A stretch of 64,000 nt of DNA, taken from NCBI GenBank assembly GCA_009667805.1, contig CM019067.1, positions 71,792,441 through 71,856,440 of the forward strand. Direction: 5' to 3'. Both the position numbers and the translations under genes were made by a program. This document shows positions 33,303 through 45,434 of the stretch, piece after piece; the stretch's first letter is position 1, and every line of letters starts with the position of its first letter. The DNA comes from Leptobrachium leishanense (taxonomy: Eukaryota; Chordata; Amphibia; Anura; Megophryidae). The notes under the pieces were generated by a model, which saw nothing but the letters and a program-made list of their open reading frames with translations, searched no databases and was not told where the DNA came from.

Positions 33303-34372
33303 AGTCAGGTCCAGAAATATTGGGACATTGACACAATTCTAACATCTTTGACTCTATACACCACCACAATGGAGTTGGAATGAAACAAACACAATGTGTT
33401 TTAACTGCAGACTGTCAGCTTTAATTTGAGGGTATGTACATCCAACTCAGGTGAACGGTGTAGGACTTACAGCAGTTTGCAGATGTGCCTCTCACTTGTT
33501 AAGGGACCAAAAGTAATGGGACAATTGGCTTCTCAGCTGTTCCATGGCCAGGTCTGTGATATTCTCTCATTACCCCAATTGCAATGTGCAGATAAAAGGC
33601 CCAGAGTTAATTTCAAGTGTGCTATTTGCATTTGGAATCTGTTGCTATCAATTCTCAAGATGAGATTCAAAGAGCTGTCACTATCAGTGAAGCAAGCCAT
33701 CATTAGGCTGAAGAAACAAAACAAACCCATCAGAGAGATAGCAAGAACATTAGGCATGGCCAAAACAAGTGTTGGGAACATTCTCAAAAAGAAGGAACGC
33801 ACCGTGAGCTCAGCAACACCAAAAGACCCGGGAGACCACGGAAAACAACTGTGGTGGATGACCGAAGAATTCTTTCCCTGGTGAAGAAAACACCCTTCAC
33901 AACAGTTGGCCAGATCAAAAACACTCTCCAGGAGGTAGGTGTATGTGTGTCAAAGTCAACAATCAAGAGAAGACTTCACCAGAGTGAATACAGAGGGTTC
34001 ACCACAAGATGTAATCCATTGGCGAGCCTCAAAAACAGGACGGCCAGATTAGAGTTTGGCAAACAACACCTAAAAAAGCCTTCACAGTTCTGGAACAAGA
34101 TCCTATGGACAGATGAGACCAGTATCAACTTGTACCAGAGTGATGGGAAGAGAAGAGTATGGAGAAGGAAAGGATCTGCTCATGATCCTAAGCATACCAC
34201 CTCATCAGTGAAGCATGGTGGTGGTAGTGTCATGGTGTGGGCATGTATGGCTGCCAATGGAACTGGTTCTCTTGTATTTATTGATGATGTGACTGCTGAC
34301 AAAAGCAGCAGGATGAATTCTGAAGTGTTTCGGGCAATATTATCTGCTCACATTCAGCCAAATGCTGCAGAA
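33303..34372 (+). mobile_element. Tc1-like transposon, 3' half lost
   Basis: The left terminus cagtcaggtccagaaatatt follows a TA (33301-33302) and has the form of a Tc1 inverted repeat. Transposase coding sequence follows but stops near 34372, where unrelated CpG-rich sequence begins. No matching right terminus is present. Either the element was cut by insertion and deletion or only a 5' fragment survives. Confidence 0.85.
33660..34372 (+). pseudogene. Tc1 transposase, frameshifted and truncated
   Basis: The frame starts MRFKELSLSVKQAIIRLKKQ with an N-terminal helix-turn-helix (IREIARTLGMAKTSVGNIL). A one-base change near 33797 shifts the phase just before the AT-hook-like KRPGRPRK. The second phase (from about 33800) carries VKKTPFTTVGQIKNTLQEVG, the first catalytic Asp in WTDETSINLYQ, and KHGGGSVMVWACMAANGTG. 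The second Asp and the Glu of the DDE triad lie beyond the break at 34372 and are missing, so the gene cannot encode an active enzyme. Confidence 0.88.
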
Positions 34373-35030
34373 CGCGTAAATCAACGATGGTATTACAATA
34401 GTTGCGCATTTTTCGTCCGTCAAAAAATAACGCGCGTAAAGCGGACACGCAAAAACGCACGCGCAGTAACGTTGCGTGCAGAAATCCGTGTGCGGACTGT
34501 TTTTTTCACGCGATTCAGCCAATCAGAATTAAGAACCACAATTGTCTCACGTTAAGTTTTTGCGCCTGTCAAAGTCAATCTGCGCATATATGCTGCATCA
34601 ATAAAAAAACACGCACAACTTCTCAAATTTATTGGTTTGGTATGTGTAGAATATGTAACTATACTTTGCTGTGGTTTTTTTTGGGCTGGTGTATTTGGTT
34701 TCGGCCAGGTTGATAGAATTTGCCATTAACACCAGCTTTCAGGAGTTGCTAAAATTATGCGCGCAAAGGCTGTGCGTTACAAACTGCGCACATATTGTAA
34801 TACCATTCGCGTTCCAGCGCACAAACGCATTTGCGCTCACAATGTTAAGTATAGGACGCACGTAGTAAAATACGCTCGTGCAGCGTTCGCGCAGGTTCAA
34901 CCGCGGTAGACGTATACGCGCGTTTGTTTGCTGACATTGTAATACGACGTTCAGCGCAAAGGGTTTTGCCCCTCGCGTTAATGCATTCTTGCGCACGCGT
35001 TAAGGTTTGCATGAAGAATGTAATAGGGCC
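34373..35030. mobile_element. CpG-rich inverted-repeat element, unclassified
   Basis: About 660 bp with an unusually high CpG and gcgc content compared with its surroundings. The left ggtattacaatagttgcgca near 34389, a right tattgtaataccattcgcg near 34793 and a terminal aatgtaatagggcccg near 35017 are inverted relative to each other. No transposase is present. It lies between two unrelated Tc1 pieces, so its insertion or a rearrangement created the junctions. Termini are only approximate. Confidence 0.5.
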
Positions 35031-35095
35031 CGTAATGTTTCTGAACCTAGACCCGACCAACTGAAACAACCCCAGATCATAACAGGCTTGTATAT
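35031..35095 (-). pseudogene. Tc1 transposase fragment
   Basis: On the minus strand about 50 bp reads VMIWGCFSWSGLGS, the conserved segment just after the first catalytic Asp region of Tc1 transposases. It belongs to a different Tc1 subfamily from the plus-strand piece upstream. Nothing else of this copy was found. Confidence 0.65.
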
Positions 35096-35298
35096 TGATG
35101 ACTTTTATGGCTAGGCACTATATATACCCCCCCCCTCCTTCTGCTTGGCTCTTTATTGTTCTATTCCATGATTTTGGTCAGTATAGCTTCAAGACCTGAA
35201 GAAGACAGGTACACGCTCGTAAGCTTGTCTTTTAAATGTAACGCTAGTCCAATAAAAAAGTATTATTACTACTACTACTATACTCTACTACTACTATA
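35096..35298. repeat. Simple-sequence patch: C-run and (ACT)n
   Basis: A C run (about 35128-35136) and a tact/acta array (35262-35298) occur here. The latter ends exactly where family A copy 3 begins and seems to replace that copy's left terminus. Confidence 0.7.
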
Positions 35299-36161
35299 CG
35301 AATTGCTTGAGAAAGGTAACCGAACGCTGAAAATCTTGGTCATTCGGCTATCCAGAGAGCAGGCAATTCGCCAAATCCTGGCGAATTGCCTGCACATACG
35401 GTACCTGTTCGGTGCCTGTTCGAGGGCAGTGAATTCCCATGAAAAAGCACTGCTTCGGCTATTCAGAGAACACAAACCAGCAGTGAAAGGTTCCCGAAAT
35501 GCCCTGCCATTCGGCAGGTTTATTCAGGAGAATCCCATAGGCTTCAATGTTAAAAATATTCCCGTTTTAATTCAATATCTAATAATCCATTCATTATAAA
35601 ATTCTGCAGTAAAGAGTCTCTTTATTTATAAATTTTTTAGGATATTTTAATCATTTTTCTGGAATTAATTTTTTTTTTAAAAGTCCGATTTTTATTTATT
35701 ATTATTTTTTTTAAGTTTACTTATTTTTTCTGTAACAGCCCTTTTTATTATCATTCCCTGGACCTCATATGTAAATTTCAGACATTTTCGCTCTGTAGTT
35801 TCTTTGCAAACAGCGTTTCACTTTTCAATCAATCATGCAAACTGTTTTCCTAATTTATTCTCTGCCTCTTCTGCAGTGTCAGCTTTTTCCGGAGGCTGCG
35901 ATCGGCTCCTGTTCGGGTTTTTCTGTGGTTTTCGTCAGGTTAACCCAGATGTTTTTGGGGGTTTCGGCGTGCATTCGCTGGGTTTTGCGGTTCGTTTTCG
36001 TCAGGTTTGCGGCAGCTTTTCCCTGCAATTCGGGGACCCTGTGGTGCTTGCTGAATACACCGCAGGGTCGCCAAAATGGGATCGGCAAAAGGAACCGAAT
36101 TGAAGAGAACGAAAAGTCACTGAACGTGCGGTGACTTTTCGAATCTCTTTGAATTACCCTG
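35299..36161. mobile_element. Family A non-autonomous DNA transposon, copy 3
   Basis: This copy is in reverse orientation to copy 1. It shares long stretches such as aattgcctgcacatacggta, gttcgagggcagtgaa and aacattgaagcc/ggcttcaatgtt-type blocks, and ends with tctctttgaattaccctg. The first 25-30 bp of the other end are missing. The 99-residue frames at 35804-36134 are chance frames. Confidence 0.8.
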
Positions 36162-36169
36162 TAGATATC

Positions 36170-37799
<1,630 letters not shown>

Positions 37800-37801
37800 T
37801 A

Positions 37802-38515
37802 TATGTATTCAGCCATATACTGTATGCCTACAGTTAATAGTAATAGGTATAGTAGTAGTAGAGAAAAACATGCAATACATTTTCTGTCTATTATTACCGA
37901 TAGTAGGCTTCCTTGTGTTGCTGTGCATAGGAGGTTATTTAAAACAATAATGAGTCCTAATTGTGCTAGCCTTGAAGAAGTTGTCAATTAAAAAGGTAAA
38001 ACACAAAGCAGATCCTTCTCGTAGATAGCAGGAGACTAGAGTGAATGCTTTCCATGATATTTTGTTGTATGTTCTCTACTAATGGATCTAATTAAAAAAA
38101 AAACCTTCTGCTCTCACCCAGGTAGTCTAGACAGGCATGCCTCGGGAGACATTTCCTAAGACAAAAAAAAAGGCTTCACTTTATATTGTCTGAACGAAAA
38201 AAGCCTCTTTATGCTTTAAGAGGTTGATTGTGAAACGGAGTTAATACCCTGATGTAGCGAGCTACTCTAAGCATTGTATATACTTATTCAAAAGGAGGTT
38301 TCCACCCCAAAAAACAAAATGTGCACATTGAGAAAGAAAAGTTTAGACCTTTAAAATGTGCACATTAAACAGAAATATTAAGTAGCTTTGCGTGTATTTT
38401 TGCATTTTGACTTTTTGGTTCTGCATCACCAGGAACGTCCTACTTAGCCTACGAAAAGAAGTGAAACACTAAATTCTTCTTTATGTGATGCCACCATATC
38501 TACATAATACATTCA
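37802..38515. other. Unassigned sequence
   Basis: About 710 bp of AT-rich sequence following the Tc1 element, with no recognised gene or repeat edge. Confidence 0.5.
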
Positions 38516-38517
38516 AG

Positions 38518-38577
38518 TTGAAAACGAGAGAAATCTCAATGTATCCTTTCTGGTAAAAACCTTTCTCAAAAAAAAAG
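38518..38577 (+). repeat. SINE/L2-type tail fragment
   Basis: The string ttgaaaacgagagaaatctc and then tttctggtaaaaacctttctc with an A run matches the 3' tail of the SINE at 20690-20748. The tRNA-like head is absent. Confidence 0.75.
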
Positions 38578-39206
38578 AAGTGAGCGAAATAGAATATAAA
38601 ACAAGTTGAATTCTAAACAATTACTAGACTTTAGGAACATAGTTCCCATTAGTAGAAAAAATGACGTGTTTACAGATCCTAACGCAGCTTAATATGCAGT
38701 ATTTTACATTTAAATTGGGTGGAGCGAGCGTAGACACAGGCGATAGCATTGGTTAATGACCCAAAGAAATGTTCGCCTGGAAATTTATGACTAGCGTTAT
38801 TAGAGAACAATAGCTACACTACTTCCTTACATTAATAAAGAGATACTTAATAAGGGCAAACAGGCCTGGAACTTGAATTCGGTAATAAAATATTCCAAAC
38901 AAATAACACAGCTTTGTTTGGTTTTATATTTTCTCAATTACTTTCCGATTCTTTTTTAAAAAAAAATTGTATAAATTATACGGTCTGGTACGTGGGTACG
39001 ATTGTTTTAACTAATTTAATAATTTGAATTTAAAAAATATAAAGCAATATTTAGATTTATCAAATGATATATCAAAAACGCTTAATCGGGGCTCATTCAC
39101 AATTGGTGAATAATTACACATTAGACCAAAATAGCAGAAGACTCTAATATTATGTAAAGTAATTTGTAATTACCCTAATTCTTCACCATTTCCATGACCT
39201 GAAATA
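38578..39206. other. AT-rich stretch, nothing recognised
   Basis: About 630 bp without recognised features. Confidence 0.5.
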
Positions 39207-39214
39207 CCTTAGTG

Positions 39215-39924
39215 CAGGGCTCAAAAGTTCAAGTCCTGAGCTACTAGCCAAGCCTTAAGAGTTACCTGCCACCAGTTGCCCCAACCAACCCCTACCCTGC
39301 CCTTATCTCCACCCTGACACAACCTTTTAAATTATCTTATGAAATGACACTGTTAAATGTTTTATTCAGAATAAAGTTACAAAATAAATAACATTAATCT
39401 AAAGGAAATTTACATCAATGGGGATGCAAACAAAATATTAAGTGTAACTGCTTAGCTTTTAATAAACTTTATCCATTTCAACAATCACTCCAGATACATG
39501 TATACCCACATACATGTATGCCTGGACACATCAGACGCCCAGATTCATGTATACCCAGAAACCAGACCCCAGATACAGGCATACCCAGAAATCAGACCCC
39601 AGATGCAGGCATACCCAAACATCAGACCCCAGTGTGAGCAGAGCGAGGGACAAGATGAGAACCACCAGGACAGGTCAGGCATGAGCAGCAGACGTCCCGC
39701 ACCCTCTATGACATCAAAGGGGGTGGCCGGCCGAAATCCATCTTGGATTCCCCGGCCGGCGGCCGGGCCTTAAAATAAAACAAAAAAAACACGGCAGTCT
39801 ATAGAATATGCAGCGCAGGCTGCACAAAATAATTTATTGTGCTGTCTGCATCTGCAGTCCCACTCACCCTCACTTAATTTCCTCTTGCCAAATGCGAGCA
39901 GGCTAGTGGAAATTTTGAGGCCTG
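39215..39924. mobile_element. hAT-type non-autonomous element
   Basis: The left end cagggctcaaaagttcaagt and the right end gtggaaattttgaggcctg are the termini also seen, in the other orientation, at 20890-21054. Flanking octamers (ccttagtg, tcctaggg) agree at five of eight positions, suggesting a decayed duplication. The 91-residue frame at 39498-39773 is repetitive (cccagataca-type repeats), not a known protein. Confidence 0.7.
39500..39630. repeat. Short tandem repeat inside the hAT-type element
   Basis: Units like agaccccagatacaggcata and acccagaaatc repeat at about 30 bp with variation, producing the peptide pattern RPQIQAYPEI. It is a small minisatellite. Confidence 0.65.
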
Positions 39925-39929
39925 TCCTA

Positions 39930-40059
39930 GGGCCATATTACGTAGTTGGTGCTAAGTTAACCAGAGCTGATGTAAACTTCCCAGAGCCATTATAGCCTAT
40001 GGAGCTGTTAAGTTAACAACAGCTCTGGTTAAGTTAGCACCAACTTTGTAATATGGCCC
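39930..40059. mobile_element. Harbinger-like MITE, 130 bp foldback
   Basis: Left gggccatattacgtagttgg and right ccaactttgtaatatggccc are inverted repeats, and the arms extend about 50 bp to form a near-complete hairpin. It is flanked by CTA on the left and TTA on the right, compatible with a TWA target site. Confidence 0.75.
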
Positions 40060-40309
40060 TTAGTGTCCTGAAAGCCTGAATGGTAAATCTCACCAGTCTT
40101 TTAATTAAACTGTTATTTTGTACAGGTATGTTGCCATTTAATACATTTTGAAATAACTACATATGTTGTGGAAAATATGTTGCATAGTTTCATATTAAAC
40201 GGGTTTAAGATGATTGCAACAGGCATATGTTGCGTATTGCATAAAGACCAAACTAGGTTCCGCTTGGCAAGGGCATGGCCACCGTAGGCCCCCAAATAGT
40301 ACTGAAAGA
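40060..40309. other. Unassigned sequence
   Basis: About 250 bp between repeats with nothing recognised. Confidence 0.4.
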
Positions 40310-40490
40310 AAAGAGGATACACTGGATAGATTTCCAGTAAGAGACAATTTTATTTGAAATCCAAAAGCAATGTTTCGGCTCGACACAGAGCCTTATTCCA
40401 GCATGCTGTGTTAGAACCGAAACATTGCTTTTGGATTCCAAAAATATTGCCTCTTAATGAAAATCTATCCAGTGTGACCAGTATCCTTTT
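40310..40490. mobile_element. PLE-derived inverted-repeat unit, degenerate hammerhead
   Basis: Two fragments sharing atccaaaagcaatgtttcgg face each other (40359-40378 and, complementary, 40417-40436), with outer parts gatacactggatag and ctatccagtgt also inverted. On the minus strand a ggctc/gagcc stem followed by GAAAC (40367-40400) resembles hammerhead stem II and core. The CUGANGA element is lost. The architecture matches 1051-1215. Confidence 0.5.
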
Positions 40491-40766
40491 TCCTTGCTTA
40501 CAATGGTTTAATACACTGTAAAGTGTTCCCTCTGTACCTTGACTTTCTGTAATTATTTTTGGTAGGCATCCTGCACCAGCAAATAATTCTAGCATTTTTT
40601 TAAAATCATGATAAAGTGACATACTAAGATATATACAATTCAGAAAATTCCATTGACGTGAATGGTTATAAGTACCATTTTGTAACTGTCCACGATGAGC
40701 AGGGAACCCATGAAAAAGTGCTTTAAAGAGGGATTACAAACTAAATCCTCAGATGTGCCTCTCCAG
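40491..40766. other. Unassigned sequence
   Basis: About 275 bp; nothing recognised. Confidence 0.4.
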
Positions 40767-40884
40767 TAAGTGTCCTTGGGCAACACACCTAACGGTACAT
40801 ACTCGCCACCCAGGACATACTTGAAAACTAGAGAAATCTCAATGTATCCTTCCTGGTAAAATCCTTTCTCAAAAAAAAAAAAAA
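40767..40884 (+). repeat. SINE 3' half with A-rich end
   Basis: This matches 20637-20748 almost exactly (cctaacggtacatactcgcc, ggacatacttgaaaac, tccttcctggtaaaatcc) and ends in a 14-A run. The tRNA-derived head is missing or unrecognisable. Confidence 0.85.
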
Positions 40885-41084
40885 TCCTAGGATGTGTTCA
40901 AATGCAAGCAATAATTTATAATTAATAATAATAATTGGTTTAGTAAACATGGATTTCCGCATTCAGCCACAAAAAAGCCACAGTTTTGATACAAATGAAC
41001 CTTTAGAGTCTGGGTGCAGACTGGAGCCACGAGGACCCAATCTCGGAATACAATGTAAAAATAAAGAGGAGGGATCAGGCACAC
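40885..41084. other. Unassigned sequence
   Basis: About 200 bp of AT-rich sequence; nothing recognised. Confidence 0.4.
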
Positions 41085-41300
41085 CAGTCAGGGTTCAGAA
41101 GTTTAATGGAGAATTTGGACAGACAACTCTTCAGCTGTACAACAGTCTTCTTCAGACTGGCTTGAGAAAGGTTGTAGTACAGTCGAAATGTTGTCTGTCT
41201 GGATGCTCTTAACCCTGATTGATGTGCCTTGATTGGCTGAAAATTACATTTGCATTGGCTTGTCTGACTTTCATTGATCCATTGATTCAGCTCATACAAT
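41085..41300. mobile_element. PLE-derived inverted fragments
   Basis: Inverted segments of about 30 bp (gacagacaactcttc and gaaatgttgtctgtc) face each other at 41113-41200. Both carry hammerhead-like traces: CTGAAGA on the minus strand near 41145-41151, and a tacagtcGAAATG string on the plus strand. The cores are incomplete, so this looks like a decayed version of the 1051-1215 architecture. Confidence 0.4.
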
Positions 41301-41308
41301 ATACTAGG

Positions 41309-41510
41309 TGTGGTGTAGTTGTGCTGGCTGCCAATGGGGGGAAGTGGGTGTTTCTTTTGGTGGTTGGCTGTTGACAGTCATCCATTTTGTCTGCCAGTTG
41401 AGGCTGACTAGTGACACAGCCAGTTGATGTTATAGGAAACCTGTGTGCTTAGTTGTTAATAAACCTATTAATGAAAACCTAAGACGTCTCGTATTATCCA
41501 GAACACTACA
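41309..41510 (+). repeat. 5' LTR of the gypsy-type element
   Basis: 202-bp LTR with TG start and CA end and a poly(A) signal near 41457. It is nearly identical to 42158-42363, which implies a fairly young insertion. Confidence 0.9.
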
Positions 41511-42089
41511 GTGGCGATGAGGATGGGATCAGAAACAGCAGGAAAAGATGAAGCATGGAAAAAGTTCACGCACGTACAATATGGGGATCCAGTCTGGATA
41601 TGGATGTATAGAGGGCCAAACTGTTGGTCTCCGGCGGTTATTTCCAAGGTTTTGGGATTCCTCACTTATGAGGTTAGCACGTCCAATGGTCTGCACACTA
41701 AGAGACATTCAGCCCAGTTATGGCCCAGATCTGTTTTTGACAAACAACTGAATGACCAGGCTGGAGAGTCGAAAGACACGGATATATGGATGGGGGTCTG
41801 GCAGGATAATGGAGAAGTATTTTCACAAGAAGAAGAGGATTGTGCCCTTCCTAGGGAAGAAATAGATGGTGATCGTCGCAGTGAAGCAGATTCCACTTCA
41901 CATGATCTGGCTGGAAATGTCAGTTTAGCACGGAATCAAAGAGTCCGGCATCCTCCAGAACGCTGCCAAGCTCCAGACCCATTGAGGGATTTCCATCGGA
42001 GGAGTAAAAGCTTGCGGAACCACAGATTCTATGTGAACCGAAAGCACAGATTACAGAATGGAAGTCAGGAGGGTCTGGAAGATACATAG
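41511..42089 (+). pseudogene. Gypsy Pol C-terminal remnant (integrase C-terminal domain)
   Basis: The 192-residue frame opens within the leader. From about residue 20 it reads FTHVQYGDPVWIWMYRG, NCWSPAVISKVLGFLTYEV and GLHTKRHSAQLWPR. This is the SH3-like C-terminal domain of Ty3/gypsy integrases (GDxVW, W-P, YEV, RH-QL order). The rest is an acidic tail and a basic end (RRSKSLRNHRFYVNRKHR). The catalytic core of integrase, RT, RNase H, protease and gag are absent. The fusion to the leader marks the deletion joint near 41550. Confidence 0.75.
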
Positions 42090-42157
42090 ACTTGTACTGG
42101 ACATTTTTGCTTTGTTTTGTTTGTTGTTTTTTTTTTCTTTTAAGAAAAGGGAGGAGG

Positions 42158-42363
42158 TGTGGTGTAGTTGTGCTGGCTGCCAATGGGGGGAGTTGGGTGT
42201 TTCTTTTGGCGGTTGGCTGTTGACAGTTGGTCATCCATTTTGTCTGCCAGTTGAGGCTGACTAGTGACACAGCCAGTTGCTGTTATAGGAAACCTGTGTG
42301 CTTAGTTGTTAATAAACCTATTAATGAAAACCCACGACGTCTCGTATTATCCAGAACACTACA
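42158..42363 (+). repeat. 3' LTR of the gypsy-type element
   Basis: 206-bp partner of the left LTR, directly preceded by the polypurine tract. It ends actaca before ctaac. A ctagg/ctaac pair around the element may be a worn 5-bp target duplication. Confidence 0.9.
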
Positions 42364-42430
42364 CTAACAAAATATATTGTTTAATTAAAATCAAATTGTT
42401 GCTGGTAAATGAGTCTGTGTACATGTACAC

Positions 42431-42615
42431 AGAATATAAGGTGTGCCTGAAATCAGGCTACAATGTGGTAGACTATGAATGCCATAATATAACCAAATTG
42501 TTATTAGATAAAAATCGGATGGTTTTTAGTCATTATCCAATAAAAACTTGGTTTTATTATGATATTCATAGTCTACCACATTGTAGCCTGATTTCAGGCA
42601 TACCTTATATTCGAC
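42431..42615. mobile_element. Long-armed palindromic MITE
   Basis: The left arm starts gaatataaggtgtgcctgaa and the right arm ends with its complement, tcaggcataccttatattc. Each arm is about 70 bp with only a few mismatches, separated by about 45 bp. Such hairpins are typical foldback MITEs and could form a microRNA-like precursor if transcribed. Confidence 0.75.
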
Positions 42616-43430
42616 AAACGAGTGGGTACACTAGGTTATGGCCTCAACCTGGTAGACTTATACCCTGCATCTTATATGCTGTTCTAGCTTACCTTTTCGT
42701 ACATATACACAGGCCTGCTACCACACAACTAATTCATTATTTCATTAAACCTTCACCAGTTTGTTAGGAGTTAATCGGGAGAGCGGGTGAGCTGCAGGAA
42801 AGTCCACCTTCTCCCACGACCATTTGCCCACAAAGATACTGGGACCCCGATCCATTTTTACCCAACACCTGTGGCCAGTGGTTGAGGCATTAAACCATAA
42901 GGTCAAACTGCCCACCTGCACTGATTGAACCCCTAACCCTCTAGTTATGGGCGGAGGGTATATGGGTAGGAGACAAGTGGGCTGACAAGAAGACTTATCT
43001 CACTCTGATATAAATTTAATGCAATGCACCTGGAAATTGCACATATGGTTGCACTGACATGGACCAAAACAAATTGCACAAAGTGCTAAAGGAAAATGTG
43101 GTTGAAACAGTGCTTCCTTCAAATGGAGGCAGTACAATTTCTTTATCTTCCTTATGCCATTTCATTGTCTTCATGCTTCAAAGAAAACATAATAGTGTAT
43201 AGAAGACATAGTAGAATGTAATAGAAGACATAGTGCAACCAATTTGGGCAAAATATTAAGATGTTAAAAAAGGTGCACGCTTACGTTTTTAGGTGTCACA
43301 GATCGGACACCAGATGTAACTACAGTTGGCAAAAGTTATAAGGGCTACCAGATCCCCTCTTAGCGATCAGATGTCTGCAGCGTTCTTCTGTATAGATTAA
43401 GACCAAGACCGTGGATTTAAAAGGTTGCAA
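42616..43430. other. Unassigned sequence
   Basis: About 800 bp; some GC-richer parts near 42770-42960 but no recognised gene or repeat edge. Confidence 0.4.
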
Positions 43431-43466
43431 CGATTTATTTCAGAATAAAATAATAAATAAATACAG

Positions 43467-43501
43467 CTGAGATGCGTTTCGCGATCAAATCGCTTCCTCA
43501 G
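43467..43501 (-). ncRNA. Solitary hammerhead ribozyme-like motif
   Basis: On the minus strand the sequence runs CTGAGGA, stem gcga, loop tttga, stem tcgc, GAAACGC, and the two outer ends (ctgag and ctcag) are complementary. The core fits CUGANGA and GAAA. About 70 bp of T/A-rich sequence resembling a PLE 3' end adjoins it. No PLE coding sequence is nearby, so it is probably a short PLE relic. Confidence 0.65.
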
Positions 43502-44693
43502 TAGGTGTACACAAAGAAAACTCATTCCTGCACGATTCGGTTTTCAGTTTATTCATCGAGGTGCGCTTTCCATGATTCTTTTTTTGACAAAGAGTTGAAT
43601 TGCCCAAAATTTGAGACAAACCTCACGTACTCCAAAAAAATGTATGCTCTTGTCTATAATTCACATCAAATTGACTTGGTTCGGAAGTAAAATTGGCTAT
43701 GCCTGCTAATGTTAATGTTAAATTTACAGAATGAGATAAAAACACTATCGATTTACGGTCAATGTAGCTGAACATAAAGAGGTAATTTAATTCTTTCATG
43801 GCCTGGTTTGCATAAACCTCCTATTATCATGACAGTCCTGACATGTCTTTGACCCTATATGTCCTATATAACATATGTGATTGCCTTCCTGTAAATAGTA
43901 GCTTGACTCTGTCCTCCCTTAGCACATTGCCATATTTCATTTAAGAGCAGTGTAAGACACAGTAAGGACTATAGTGCGTCAAGTAAAATAGAAAATGAAG
44001 ACGGCAAAAATCCAGAACCAGAAATATATAGACATCTGATGAACGTGGTGGTAGGGGGTGGCACAGCGCCAAATGATAATCCGTAAATGTGTTATTTTAC
44101 TAAAAAATAAAAGTTGCTGTTGTTTTTATATTTAATCTTTCAGAGTAAGTGGTTGGAGCAGATGCAGAAAAGGAATTTGAAAACACCTGCCATGTGCATA
44201 ACCGTATTCATAGCGCCCAAATAAAATCTTAATTGGCCCCGGGATACGGCAAAGCAGATACCTGTGTAACAACATTTATATTTTGCAAAATACCTATAAT
44301 GTTTAAGAGGGGAGTTTATATTATATAAAAATTGTACAGACCCGGAAGAAAATAGCCACAATTGTTGAAACATGTCCAAAAATTCAGTTTTTTCTACCAA
44401 TGTAATAAAATATAACACTTATCTGTTAGAAGCTGGAAGTATTTGGAATTACTGGCCTGGATTCTAATAATATTGCCCCCTATACTGTACTGGTACATAG
44501 AAAATATTGCCGATCCTATACCTCCCGAGTGTTGGTAAGTGGGAAAATCCCTATAAATACCTATCTGTAGATGCATTAAACCTTTGTGAATGAGTGTATA
44601 ACAGAGCTACAAAGCAGTAAAACCCAAAGCACCGACTCTCAAAAATAGAATAAATAGAAATTGGTTGGTAAATAAGATACTTCTCAATTACAC
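43502..44693. other. AT-rich stretch, nothing recognised
   Basis: About 1.2 kb. A 92-residue minus frame (44140-44418) and other small frames have no family resemblance. Confidence 0.5.
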
Positions 44694-45434
44694 TTAAAGG
44701 ATTTTTCAATAATAGCTTAACTTGCCACCGAATTGCACCGAACAGTGAATTTCACCGTTCGGTGCAATTTTGTGGCAGTTCGGCTTCAGAAAGCTGGTAG
44801 TGTGCCTCAGATCACCGTAATTCGGCGATCTTCGGCGGCAGTGTAATTGTCCTATAGAGAAGTAATGGTTAATCTATTCAGAGAACGCCGAAATGTTGGC
44901 AAAATGCCCACATTTTCGATGCGTCAGTTCGACAGGTTTAAACAGGCAAATCCCATAGGATTCATGTTAAACAATATTCACGTTTTTATAAAAAAAATGT
45001 ATTCAACTGTTTATTCTTTTCATTTGCAGCAAAAAGTATTTTTATTTATATTTTAGAAATTTTTAGGCATTTCTGATTTCCTTTTAAAGGATTTTTTTTA
45101 AATTCTGTAACAGACCTTTTTGTATCATTTTCTATAGGACCTTTTTTATTATTTCAATGCAATTTCATGCTTTTTTTTTAGTTTTAAACACCTTTTTTAA
45201 AATAGCAGAATTTTTATTTTTATTTTTTTTTTACCCTTTCGGCAGCTTATCGCCTATTTCCTGCGGTGTTAGGTGGGCTGATCAGCGCCGTTTGGCAGAT
45301 CCTTTTGGTGCACTTCGGGGATCCTGCAGTGAATGCTGAATTCACCACAGGATCGACGGATTTCAACCCCCGAAGCGCACCAAAGTGGGCCGGACGAGAG
45401 AACACCGAAATTTTGGTGCTCTATGAATAACCCG
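44694..45434. mobile_element. Family A-related DNA transposon, copy 4
   Basis: The order of blocks agrees with copy 3: ttcggcgatcttcggcggca-type sequence, aacgccgaaatgttggca, tcccataggattcatgttaa, then gatcctgcagtgaatgctga and a worn terminus ctatgaataaccc at about 45421. It is the most diverged of the four. A strong internal hairpin, caccgaacagtgaa/ttcaccgttcggtg, lies at 44737-44765. Confidence 0.65.

Larger units (their letters stand above)
41309..42363 (+). mobile_element. Internally deleted Ty3/gypsy-type LTR retrotransposon
   Basis: Two LTRs (41309-41510 and 42158-42363) begin tgtggtgtagttgtgctggc and end gaacactaca. They differ by one short insertion (gttg in the right copy) and a few substitutions. 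A tggcgatgaggatg primer-binding-like site begins at 41512, one base after the left LTR. A polypurine tract, aagaaaagggaggagg, ends at 42157. The aataaa signals at 41457 and 42311 lie inside the LTRs. Internal sequence is only about 650 bp, so gag and most of pol are deleted. Confidence 0.9.

Noticed and set aside
35198..35231. CTGAAGA followed by a possible stem, hammerhead-like
   Set aside because: The required GAAA after stem II is absent and the pairing is weak.
41113..41200. Two further hammerhead candidates
   Set aside because: Each keeps only one half of the core (CTGAAGA or GAAAT), so they are recorded as PLE relics, not as ribozymes.
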